Shown piece after piece: positions 40,886 to 53,841 of a DNA stretch of 64,000 nt. The stretch's first letter is position 1. Every line of letters begins with the position of its first letter. Below the pieces are notes generated by a model that did not search any database, had not been told where the DNA came from, and saw nothing but the letters and a program-made list of their open reading frames with translations. Source of the stretch: Brugia malayi (taxonomy: Eukaryota > Nematoda > Chromadorea > Rhabditida > Onchocercidae); the NCBI RefSeq assembly GCF_000002995.4, contig NW_025062475.1:12308687-12372686 (forward strand). Direction: 5' to 3'. The position numbers and the translations under genes are program-made.

Positions 40886-43800
40886 TTACTGGACAATTGA
40901 GTGACGTCTTATTTCACGCATTTCAGTGTCCAATCGAGAATTTTGAAGCCGTAGCATCGGAGAACCGGTATTATTATGTAAGGGTCGAACTGCTGGAGCA
41001 TGTACTTCGTTGCCAACTTCGATAGCACTAATTTCCATAGCAGTATGGCGAGCAACTCCTTTAATATCTCTTGTGCATTTTGCGGGAACTGTTACATTTG
41101 CGCGATTAGCATCACCTGACCGTGCAGCGTTCTCGATCTGGGACCGAATGCTGTATAGTTCTTTCCCTATTTGGTTCTTCAAATCATCATTACCAACTAT
41201 TTTCGGTAGTTGCTCATCTGAAAAAGTGATCTGATATTTCTGGTGGAAAAAGAAAAACTTCCCAATATTTCCAAAGGAAAGAAAAAAAGGAAGGTTTGCT
41301 GAAAGATTTCATGGAATCTTATCTACAGGCCGCTCTTTCAATTAACTTTGTGTTAGCTGATTAAAAATTTTAACCCATACATTCATTCTTCAACATAATT
41401 CCTTGGATTTTCCTTTAACTCTAACTACAGCTCTGTAGTGGGAAACATCTTGTGGAAAACTTTGTTACTAGTGCTCTAAAACCAATTCTGATTTGACATA
41501 CGAGCTGGAAAACTCCACGAATATCTGACCATGTCCAAAATTTAATCCAGAACAATCATCCTAATATCGATAAGGTTAATTTTTGTATGAAGAAAACATA
41601 TTTTAAGAAATTTCGAACTTACTGATTATGAGTTCAATCCTCTGTTTTACTACACTAGCCATCATATCCATATCATTCAATCTTGATTGCAAACATGACA
41701 CCTGCTCTTGCAAAAGCTCGATTACCTAAATGGACCTCATAAGCAAGCAGCCTGATGAAGGAAAACAACGCTCACAATTACACCTGTAAAACAAAGAACA
41801 AGCTGACTAAATTACCTGAAAGTAAAACAATTACAATGAGCAAACCTCGTCTGAAGCATTCATACCCGTATGTCCACCTGTATTGTAATTTATTTGCGGA
41901 CGAACCAATCCTGCAAGAAAAACAATGCATAATGAGACGGAGCTGCTTTCTCGACCTTTTCAGCAATCATATCACATCTATCAGCTGGGGAACAAAGCAA
42001 CTACCAGTGAAGCTAAATTATTTACAGAATTCAACTACAGGTTCAAGTTTTGTCCTAACAAATGACAAACTTTATAAAATATTATTAACCTCTTTCAACC
42101 ATGGTTCGATCCGACAGTGTGTCGACAATTTTAGTAACAAATGATTTAGTATCACCATGTTGATGCCTATTTTCACCAGCGTTACAGAACATCATTCCTG
42201 ACGATGAGAATTGTTTTGGTTTTTCTATAACAATTTTCGTTCCAACAATATCTTTGGTTCGATTTGGATGTATCATTCCAGTGACTGTTATATTTTCGAA
42301 ATTAGTAACATTAAGAGTTTGTGGCACTTCATACTTCTGCAAGAATAGTTCAGACTGCAAAAGTTAATAATGCGTGTATATGACAGGCAAATTGCAATTG
42401 CACATGATGAGTTAATCTTTTAATTTAAACTCTCTTTTAATCTTTTAATTTAAATAGTTCCTAGAAAAAAGAGATACATTCATCATATCTGACGACAAAA
42501 AAAAAAAACAATCGAACAGTAAATGCTGCAATTTTTAAATAACTGGATTCTAAACCAAAGTCTTACTTTGGGTGATTTGATATGTAAAGCGTATTGAATT
42601 AATGAATGCGCATCAGCTACCGGTGGGTAACGCATTAAATACTGTAGTGTTGTACTGTAATCTTCATTGATAACTAAAAATATGATTTTACAATAATGTT
42701 ATGCGATAAGCAAATGACCGACTTGAATTTAACAATATTTTTCAATTCAGTCACAAGAATATTTTCTGTGAGTAAACAATAATATATTAGCTATAAAATA
42801 AATCTCGGAAATTGAGGGAAATTATTCTAACATACTTAAATGTCTAATGTATTCAAGCATTGCGACAAAAATATAGTCAACCAAAGATAATGGTGGCCTG
42901 AAAGCGAATATAGCATCCCATATAAATAAGAGGTCGTGAATTGGAAATTCGCGTCCAAACAATAATCGTAACCAGCGGCTATAAAAAATTTGGTGAGCAG
43001 AATTTCAAACTTCTTTGCAATTTGAACTGGTGAATCCTATAGGACTATTCAACCAAAATCTTTAATCATCAAAGTTTTATTATGAAATACTTCAAAACAA
43101 TCTATCGTACACGATAATTTAAAAGCACACGGAAAGATGTTAATTTCTCAGTTTGCGGAACTTCACATAAATATCTTCACGTAATCTTTTCATCCTTGTA
43201 ATTTCAACAATGATATGAGAAATTATTTATTCGTTCACAAATCTAAAAAAAAAAATTGATGTGATAGTTCGAAAGTAGATTTTGACTAACATTCCATAAA
43301 TCTGTGGTAAAATCTTCAATTTTGAAAGATGCTGATGCATGGCCGGATCAATTACTGCCAATATATCGTTCGTAATACTTCGAAGCTTAATAATTAATTC
43401 ATTTCTCGGATCAGCAGAAGGATCATCTGGACTAACAAATGGCATGGAATGGCCTAACTTCCCATTATTTCCCGAAACACGACTGGAATACTCGACATAT
43501 TCCTCATCGCCAGCCAAATACCATCGCTCCAACATCATCATTAGTTGATTGAATATTTCACTATGAATAGAAAGAAGCCCAATGAAGTAACACTTTAAAT
43601 AAAAAAAAAAATGACACTTGGTGACACACGCTTACTGTGCTGTGCAAGAATGCAAATATGTGTTCTATGGAAAATGAAACAAAAAAAGTTCAAGGAAATA
43701 CTGCTAACTGTTGGACACAAAGCAAAACGTTTACGTTTCTAGAATTCGCTAGAAGTTATACTAAAATTTCTGACAGTTATAAATATGATCTTCAGAGCGC

Positions 43801-45910
43801 AGTCGAAATGACTGGAAAACACGGAAAAAAGCGATGCTAGTAAAATTTGCAATTTTGGGTTGAAGAATGTTTTGTTTTTTACGCTGTATTATATCTAGCT
43901 AATCCTAAATTTCTCCTAGATTTCCCGCTGCTAGTAAAAAAAAAGCTTTCCATAATTTTGCTTAAAAATGTGAATACAAAATTATAAGCAAATACACATA
44001 AAAACAGTTGATACTAAAAAAAATATGAAAACCAACAAAGAGTCGTGTTCAAGGAAGTCCTGATTATTGACAGCGCATAAAATTTTCAGCTCTTCTGGTG
44101 GTACTTCTCTGAAATGAATACAGCGCTCTAAAACATCACATTTTGGAACAAAATAGGAAACTAAATTATCAAATAAACGAGGTTCATTTTCCAAAATTAA
44201 TAACTAATTAATACATTTTACACACGAAGTGCAATAAACAAATGTATTTGCTACAAATACAAAAACTGAAATTCAGTAACAATCATATCCAGTTTAAAGA
44301 TGAGCAGAAAGAACTATGCTTAAAATTTTCTTACGCTTATGAAAAAGCAATGTTACGGGCATAACAAGTCACCTTAATCCATTTTGTTCTATGAGATGAG
44401 CAAACGTTTGTTGGTCGTAATTCAAGACAAAAATCAGCGTTGCAAGTATTTCGTGCATACCCTAGAAAATTACACATTGATACATTATTAAATTTGAAAA
44501 TATGAATGTATGAAACTACCTGCTTATATGCAATGTCTGGATGTTGTTTCGCATATATAAACAGAATATCCGACATAATGGTTCGTACATTCTCATTTTT
44601 AAAATATTCTAATTCTGGAAATCTGAAAAAAAAAGTTTTTCCCAAATTTCAAACCATAATACAAACTTGTTTAAGCCTCCACTTAAATCAAAAGGGAATT
44701 TGGCACTGCATTTAAACAAAAACTTACGTTCGTTCCACATCACGATTTATAAATTCACGTAACTTGCAGTCACTGAAATATTGTTGCCACGGATTCTAGA
44801 AATGAATAAAAATGTCGGTATAAGAGAAGGAAGCATAATGATAAAATGATCAAAGTAAAATGCATTACCTCATCACCAAGTGACAATGGATTACTGACAT
44901 TTGGATCTAAGCCCGATGTTTGCTCGCGTGGATTCATTAATAGCTAAAAATATAGATAATAAAATTTACATAGTGTACACCAAGCATTCCAAATATTTAA
45001 AAAAAAATATATGTATATATACAAATAGTGCAATACGGAATCGGCAAATTTTGTTTGATTCGCCGACTTCAGTCGTGCGAAACAATACTTGAATCCCATA
45101 TTATTCATAGTTCATGTTTAAAGATGCTTAACACTAACCTCACATTTCAATTTATTATATGAATTACGGGTTCGCGATAGAATCGTGCACCATTCTTCTC
45201 GTTCAAGAGGTAAACAACGAAGTAAAATCTAGAAATGAAAGCTAACTACAATTAATGTGATCTTTTAAGAAATAATGTAAATCTAAAATATGTTTACACA
45301 GCATGTCATACCTGTAAACCTTAAAATTATTTCTTCTGTTGACATTTTAAAATGAATTTCACATGTATAAGTTTGACTTCAGAAACGTTTAACGAAACTA
45401 ACCCTCCAAATGATAGATCGAACATGCGAACCGCGAAGTTTACCACTCAAACAACCTTTTTCTATTCGTTTCAAATTCACCCGCTGTCCAAAAAATTCTT
45501 TCCATTCTTCCCTATATGTTTCATGCATACAGAATAATATAATATGTATAAAAAAAATATACACACACATACAAAAACATTCACATAATTTTATTACCTT
45601 TTTTTCCTCCAAACATTAGTAAATGTTCATCCACCCACATTTATTAATTTTTAACGTTATAATTGGTAGTATTTCCACTTAAGGAATTACTTGAAGCAAC
45701 TCACAAATATATATTAAAAATGAAAACATCTGTAAATGTCCAGATGATGCTAAGTTACAGAACTTTTGCTTGAATTAAAATGAATCTTTCAAATTTCGAA
45801 AGCTAAAATGAATCCCCTTCCTCTCTTCTATACTTTTACGTTTCTTTATATAAAACTAAGGTAATGCAATAAGCTTACTGAAATGTCGGCTGATGACTTG
45901 AACTGTCCAT
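40886..45910 (-). CDS. TBC1D5: TBC1D5-type Rab GTPase-activating protein, 640 aa
   Basis: TBC1D5 inactivates Rab7 on late endosomes with retromer and links to autophagy. Fifteen exons, all in frame: 45879-45910, 45403-45511, 45139-45228, 44869-44943, 44728-44795, 44520-44622, 44373-44461, 44037-44108, 43291-43560, 42836-42978, 42567-42673, 42090-42354, 41846-41910, 41623-41725, 40886-41217. The TBC domain starts at about residue 11 (EEWKEFF...LSGKLRGSHVRSIIWR). It has both catalytic fingers: Arg124 in INRDVER and Gln159 in YKQGMHE. RWLRLLFGREFPIHDLLFIWDAIFA and the following ADAHSLIQYAL block are typical of TBC1D5, not other TBC proteins. The NPLS segment (residues 95-98) matches the human insert that contacts VPS29, as I recall it. 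A coiled coil is at about 497-530. The tail is basic and diverged. A GTTTACAG acceptor lies upstream of the ATG. Confidence 0.93.
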
Positions 45911-46967
45911 GCCTAACAATCAATCAGTCAAAAATGTCAATTCTGTAAACAATCACTTAAGACAAAAAAAAAACAATAGATTATGATGGACAATTTTCCA
46001 TTTTCTTTGCAAGAAGTGATGATTTTTTAGTATGGAACTGCTGGTTTTTACGTCTTTTCTGTCCTTTTTTTTTTACATTTGTCACATCAGTAAGAAATTT
46101 GAAAGTTTATTGGCAAAATCATCTTTACAATATTTCTAGTAATATCTTAATAATAACACTATGAAGCTAAATTGCAACAATCCCTGTAGCATTGCCAATA
46201 CTCCTTATCAAAAAAACTCCATTCATTACGTAACGAATCCTCAACTCTGACATTTTACTCATCTGGATTAATCTAAATCTACACGATACCTTTTTACAGG
46301 ACATGAATTTGAACCTACCTTTAACTTGGCCCAATCAACAGTTAACAGTTACGTGCAACGTATTTAATCAGCTCCGATACATAAATTGATTTCATGAACT
46401 GCTACAATGTCACCACAGTACAAACACAGTAAGCAGTCATCAGGCATTACTAAACGAACTAGCCTCAAGAATTTCAACGCCAAACTCTCCTACAGCTTGA
46501 AACCTTTCAATTATCAAATATCTCTGTGCACCACCTTTCAGTCTTATTTGCATTCCCTCCTTCTTTTCACCAGCAAATAAACTCATTCATATTTCGCTAA
46601 AATGCGGTATGTTTTAACAAACTAATAGTGATCTGAATATAGCCTTGCTGCCATTCGATGCAACGATATCAATTTACACTGTGCACTACAAAAGGAAACC
46701 TCTCGTGCCTCTTCTTTATTTCTTAAATATATTTGACATATATAATTGTCCACATCTGGAGAACATTAGAAATTAGAACAATTCACAAGACAAATAGCCC
46801 TTTTCTGTAATAGTAATTCTTTTACTTCAGAAAAAGCTTCAAATTCAAAATTGGATGCTTGAAAATTTTAATCCGAAATCTAACGATATATTAATAGTGA
46901 AGCTAAGGAGTAAATCATCATGTCGTTCAGTCACATCTCTGAAAATTATCACTCGGATTTAAAAATA
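45911..46967. other. Spacer between ataxin-2 and the TBC1D5-type gene
   Basis: About 1.06 kb separates the ataxin-2 stop from the TBC1D5-type start on the same strand. It probably contains the ataxin-2 3' UTR and the downstream promoter or 5' end. It is longer than the ~100-bp gaps typical of nematode operons. No exon was recognised. Confidence 0.5.
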
Positions 46968-49900
46968 TTAGGGTGGACCTTCCGCTTCATCTCGTTCTGT
47001 TTCTTTCCCCCGAACAGAGCTACCTAGGAAAAAAAAACTCTTATGATAAAAACAGTTGTTAATCCCAACCGTTTACTCGTTTCTGAAAATAGTGAAACTT
47101 TACTGCTGAATTTTTCCTCTTTAAAGGATAATTTCTAAAACTGATTTTAAATTTAAATTTAGAGCAAATCAGCAAAACATAACCGATCACTCAAACATTG
47201 CTTATAACCATCTTTGAGTTAAATCATAAATTTAGAGTGTTTTCTTCTTTCTTTCTTTTTCTACAGTTTCAAATACGAAAGTAATTTGGAAGAAACAAAC
47301 TGCCAGTCTTAAATCATAATTTTATGTTAAAGGAAAAAAGAAAGCGAGGAAACAATCCGCAACAAGAATGTATAAATCACATACACAATAGCACATTCAT
47401 GCATTCTTGAGATGAGAAAAAAAGAAAAAGGGAGAGACTGGAGAACCGGGAGAAAGATAAAAATAAGCCCGTTGATCAAAACTGAAGTCTTATTCGAAAG
47501 AAAAAGAAAAAATTAGTGAAGTTACGTTACGTTACAAGTTCCAGAATAAAACCATATTTGGGAGAAAAAGGAATAACAGGAGAATAAAAGGAACAAAAGA
47601 AAAACACAGCGTACCCAATGCTAGGATAAACCGTCATGGCAGATTATATATACAGCTTGGCAGATCATATATCCAGTAAAGGAAAATTTACAACTGACAT
47701 AAGAAATTAGAGTTGAGTCAAACCTAATAAGAAAGCAAATTACAAAAGTTTACTGTAATTTGTCTGATATAAATAAAATGCTTCAATCTATGAATCATTC
47801 TACTATCACTTCAATATTTTGCTGGAGATTTTTCGAAGTGAAAAAAAATTCATGATTTGTTAAAAATATCCCGAAAAATATTTGTGAAAAAGATATGTGT
47901 TTAGAAAAAAAGTGTAAATTTTGCGAAAATAAGTGCATTCAGCCGCGGAAGAAAAGCGCAAAAAGATCCTCAAATGTGCTTTGAATAAACAAATAAAAAT
48001 AACAACAGCATATTCTGATGAAATGACCACGAACCAGCATCAATTATTAGCATCTGAAACATACGAAATTTATTTAAAGTTTAACAAGAAAACGTTGAAC
48101 AAATCCCGTGGTCAAAGACCAGAGCTACTACTTTACACTACTATTTTAATGGATGTTGGAAATGGATGAACAGTGAACCGAGAGCAAAACATTTATTAAA
48201 AGATAATAACAAGAACTGTTTTTTCTGAGCATCGCAATTTCGACTGCTTATTTTCAAAGGTGAAAAACTGACTAGTTTAATAAGAATTTCTTTTTTAGTT
48301 TAAAAAGAATTCTTACAGTTACATTTCATGTAAAAACATTCCGTTTGGCGCTCAAAACACAGCTTTTCGGTTTTTGCACCGATTTGAAGCAAAGTTATTT
48401 GAAGTTGTGCATGATTTGCTTTATATAAATATGAGTTTAAATAAATGCGATTATTTAAAATACAGAAAATAGTCAAAGCCAAACAATTTGCAATACTGAC
48501 CGTTTGGTGGAACTGAACTATTTTGAACAGTACCACCAGGCTGAAAAGGTTGGTGTTGTTGATGTGGCGGTCCACTGGTCACACTGTTTACCGAATTATG
48601 GCGTATTGATCCAGCACTGCCTCCTTGTTGTTGCTGCGATTGTGGCGGCTGTTGTTGCTGTTGCTGGAATACTCCCTGCTGATGCTGGGCTGAAAAAAAA
48701 AGTAAAATTCCAAAAAAGCACGAAAAATCCTACAAATGAACCACAGATAAATCTTAAATTTCGATTGCTTTTTCAAAAACAACACATATCTTTCAACTTT
48801 CACTTTCCTTAATTCAGTATGAGAAAGAAGAAATTTAACACTTACCATGCACGTAATGACTATAAAAATGATCACCAGCCACAAAGGGTTGATGAGGTAA
48901 AGTACTTGGTATCTGCGGTTGTTGTAAAGCAGCTGCTTCAACAGCTGCTCCTTGGAACTGTTCGAACATACTCGGCTGAAACATCAAAAAAACCAGACTT
49001 CTTCCAATCAAAAAAAAATTTGTGAAAAAACCACAGCTTATAGAAATCGCTGAAAAAAACTCTGAATGATCCTTATACCAAAGATAAACAGAACTGTTAG
49101 GATAACTGAATACCGGATCTGACCACTGATCCCAAACGAGTCTGAAGTGTTATCCAACAAAAACATTTATCAAGAGAAAAAATCAAGCTGTAACTGTTTT
49201 CAACATAAGATCATTGCAAAAAACAATGCCAAATTCTTACTTGTGCATGCACTTGATGTGCTTGTGAAAATGGAACATGCGTCGTCGCTGCCGGTGCTGC
49301 GACAGACGGATGAACAACAACTGGCTGTGGACCATATGCCATTACAAAGCCTGGCTGTCCAGCAGTAATGAACGGAAATTGCTGCAACGAAGGAATCATC
49401 GATGGCTTTCCACATTTGCATAGAGATTTATATCTACTGTTTGCTTATCCTCTTTAGTTGAAGAAAGAAAACAAAATGAAGAATATTTGCAATGTCCAAA
49501 CATTTTGTAATCCAAAAATTCACATCTGACAAAATCAGTCCACACGAGATGATGTGAGTTTATTCACTTAGCTGCGCATGAAGTAATCATAGTCATTATA
49601 CTTTCACTAATACAAATAACGAATGACATGCAAGTGAAAATCTCAATCTGTGAAACCCCACTATCAATAAATATACTGTGGGATCAATTCATGAATTCAC
49701 TTTTCCCAAACAAAACAGTGCAGCAACATATTTTTCATTTAAAAGTGAGTTATGTCATAACAAGTGTTGCTTAGGATGATGCTCATCCTTCATTAACAAA
49801 TCCATTATTTCCGCTTTTTTTTTGATGTGCCGCCACAATTTCTGATTTGCCAACCACACACGTCACTTTTAGTGTACACTGTTGACTTCCACAAAACCCA

Positions 49901-50285
49901 CTTATGCTCCATTTGAATCGTGTCATTTGTCATCATGACCTTTTGAAATGTAACAATCTTTAAGATACGCAAGTGTAAATTAATTGAGAAAAAGAGTGAA
50001 TGATGAACATATAAACAAACAACAAACCGGTGCTTGGACGTACATGTGCGGCTGTGCGTTTGGTGGAGCTGCACCAGGAGGAAGTGGAATAAGTACAGTA
50101 TGTGGCGATTGCGGCGTCCCGGATTGCGGATACTGTGACAATGACACCGGCTGCTGCTGTTGTTGTTGTACCTATTTGAACGGTGCAAAGTGAACAAAAG
50201 CGGACTAAATTAGGATAAGTTAACAAGTGGATACACAAACATTGTGCATTTAGTGCATTTGGTACAAATTCACATACATATACAT

Positions 50286-50351
<66 letters not shown>

Positions 50352-53300
50352 ACACACATACATACATACACACACCTACAAATACACCCATCCACATACA
50401 CACACACACATAGACACACACAAAGCATGCTTCATATTCACTCGATCCTTAAATGTATTAATTTTGGAGGATTTATAGCGCTCTGGCGATAACAATACAA
50501 TTAACTGCTTGCTTGATTAATTCATCGGTGGAGCAGGAATTTTCAAACTTGAAATAATGGCTCAGTCTGACCATATTAACAGCTTACATCAAAAAGATTC
50601 AACAGTAAAATATCGGTTAAAGTAATTTCCATCGAAAAAAAAGATTTTAATATTTACTTACATTCGTAACTTGGATCACTCTGGAAACTATTTAATTTGA
50701 AATCTCTGTACAGTTTGCTATTATTATGGTTGGCCGAGATACAAAAAAGCAGTAACTCATAATCATTCCATTGCTTATGAAGAACAGTAGCGAAAAGTTC
50801 ATAAATTCTTCTTTCACTTCATAAAACCCCGAATCATTAATGCAAGATAAACATTTTGCCCTGGTGAAATGGTCTGTCATAATGTAATGATATTTCTTTA
50901 CCTGGGGAGGTGAAACCACAGGTCCAGGTGTAGCCGGTTGACTGTTAGGCCCATTTGAACCTGTGCCATTGCTCGAAGCAGCACTTGATCCTTGCTGCGG
51001 CTGTTGCTGTGTTGACACTGCCGTTGCTATAAATGATCATTTCTTTAGAAATTGCTTAATTTGTTCGCTGCAATGATTAATAAACTTAACTATAATAAAT
51101 CAGAAATAGACACAGAACAATAGTTCAACTCATTTAACACTTACCAGTAAAATCAACAGTTGGATGAGATTGCGGCAAACGAGATATCACGTAATTCTGA
51201 AAAATATATCACTACAAATCAAAATTAAAAAAAAATGAAAATATTATTTCACACAAATCGACTTTCATTCACACTATAATGTGCAAATAATAGGCCAATT
51301 TATGTGATAGAATGCAACTTTTCTCTTGGCCATGACTCATTGTCGCATGAATACATGAAAAGGAGCTATGAAATTATTTTTTGATAAGAATTTTATAAAT
51401 GTCCATAAAGTGAAGACAACAAAACATACGACGGAATGATCACCCTGATATAGCTGTCGTGGAAAACCATTCGGCTGTTGAGTCTGAGTCTGTAAAGTAA
51501 GTGGAGAAAAATATTTGATATAAAGAAATATTCAACATTCAGTAATTATACATATTTGCATCAAAAACTGGCTATCACCATCCTAGCGCAATGTAAAAAT
51601 AACACGCAAACAATGTTAATTTATAGCGAATTCGCTTTACCAGGTACAGTTACTTTTCACAGACTACTCTTTCCAAAATGCCGTATCATCAGGCTTCGAT
51701 GTATTGCAGTCAATAATATTATCATGATAACGTACGGCTCCTTAAACACTTATTATTCCTGTTTTACCAACCTGTATAATTTGATAGGGTGGAGGAGCTG
51801 TGAGAACCGCATTCGTGGATGGAGGTGGTATCGGCGGTGGTGGCATATTAGATGCTCCAATTGAGAGCTGTGATGGATATGGTGCAAAATATGGCATCTA
51901 AACAAAATCACTAATACTGTAAAACAAAAACTGAAGAATATTTAAAGACATGTTTAGCAAATTAAACATACTGATTTTAATCTAAAAGCTAGTTCAAACA
52001 ACAGATATATGAATTAATGATGCTTAGACACTCGCAATCTGCAGCCCGGCAAATACTCTTCCCAAATTTATAACTTTGAAAAGTTATATATATACCAGCT
52101 TTCATCAAAATATCCCTAGTATGCAAAAAAAGAATTCGGAGCCATAAATTATTCATCTACAAATGACTGCTAAACTATCATCGTATCCAAACTGCTCACC
52201 TGATACTGTGACATCAATTGCTGAGCATAGGGTTGACTGGCTCCAGGAACATACATACCAGCAACACCTTGCATAAACTGTTGCTGCTGATTCCGTCGAT
52301 TAGTTGAAGGTGTTTGCCCAGTCATTTGTCCATGACGACCAATTGGTAAACCGGTGGTACTTGCAACAATCGGGCCACCCGTAACATTCGCTGCTGCAGT
52401 TGCTGTTGCTACAGCGGCACTTGGAGTACTCTAAAATACTTAGATAAGAACGATACGACTAAACACCTTTCCTTTTATAAAAAGCTGAAGTTCATTGCAG
52501 GCAGATAAGTTGTCTTCGAGTAATGCTTTATATTGTAAATTCCTTATAATTTAAGTTTTATCATATTTAGGTGAATATACCTGTACAACCGGTGTGTTAT
52601 AATAAACCGGCAGAGCACCATATGCGTTAGCATGCGCATAAGGAAACATTTGTGGTGGTCCGGCATGTGCAATTGATGGCACATTCTAAAACATAATGAA
52701 GATTAATTGCTTTTATTAAACAGCACTCATGACAATCTACCAAACCTCTTATTGTTTTCCAAGACCAAAAATATCGATTTTGATTTCTGTACTGTTACAT
52801 TAATGAAACATAATAAGAAGGTAAATAACTTCACTGAATTACTAATTTTGTCCAACAAAACGGGAAAAAACTGCTTTTGCTAAAGTAGCTAACCAATCTG
52901 TTAGTAATCATCTGAACTTGTTATTCCACAGTTATATAATAGTTCAAAATAATACAAATGCCTACCTGAACAGACAAGGCTTGTGGATTGGCAAGAGCCA
53001 AGCCCTGCATTTGTCCTGGTGCTGCGATGTGTGTTGACATAAGTGGTAAAGGTGCAGCGGGAGGTGTTCGAACGCTATGCAATGCTGGACGATGATTTTG
53101 TGGTTCAGTGTTGCGGCAGTTAGTTAAATTACGGGGCACAAATGATGGTGCATCCGGATTCCAAACGAAATGCTTCCTGATATTTGACACATAATTTTTC
53201 TGTACTAGTTTAATGGAAGTCTAAAATCGTTGGCAGCACACCACACTATCACTTCATCTCTATACAAGTATTGTGCTGAAAAACAGTTGAAAAAGTATTC

Positions 53301-53810
53301 ATAACCTTACCCATCTGATGTAGTCGTCACAGAATTTACTGCAGTAGTCTTTGCAATATCAGCGACAACAGCACTAGGCGTTGGATCTGTGGGTGCTATG
53401 GATGATGATGAAGCTGCAGCAGATAACTGCTGCGTTTGTTGTATTTCTCGAGGTGTAACAGAAGTAGCTGCAGTTTGCGTATCTAAAACCACAACTCCTG
53501 TTGCTTCTATACTAGGTGGTGTCGCACTAGATCCAGGGATCGTCGATGTTGTTGGCTTGTTTGGACGAGATTCAGAAACTGCCGTCAGCGCTACATCTGT
53601 TGGTGCCACTACTGAACGACCTGAAGCTACACTGCAAACTTTATTTAATTGTGAAAAAGCAATAGGACAACAGGCGCAAATTACGAGCTAGAAAGATCTC
53701 ACTGCTACTACAAAATTAATTCAGCCACCAGAATTAATGGTTGCTTGTACAGATCCTCCAGCCTTGACGATCTCTTGCTGCGGCCGCTGATCTGAACATG
53801 GTGGACAGGA

Positions 53811-53841
<31 letters not shown>

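Noticed and set aside
41926..41980. Candidate extra TBC1D5 exon reading ADRCDMIAEKVEKAAP
   Set aside because: It would need a 28-bp intron or breaks phase. Joining 42090 directly to 41910 keeps phase into the coiled-coil exon without it.
50244..50492. Open frames of His/Thr or Val/Cys repeats across the CA microsatellite
   Set aside because: These are translations of the dinucleotide repeat inside an ataxin-2 intron and are not genes.
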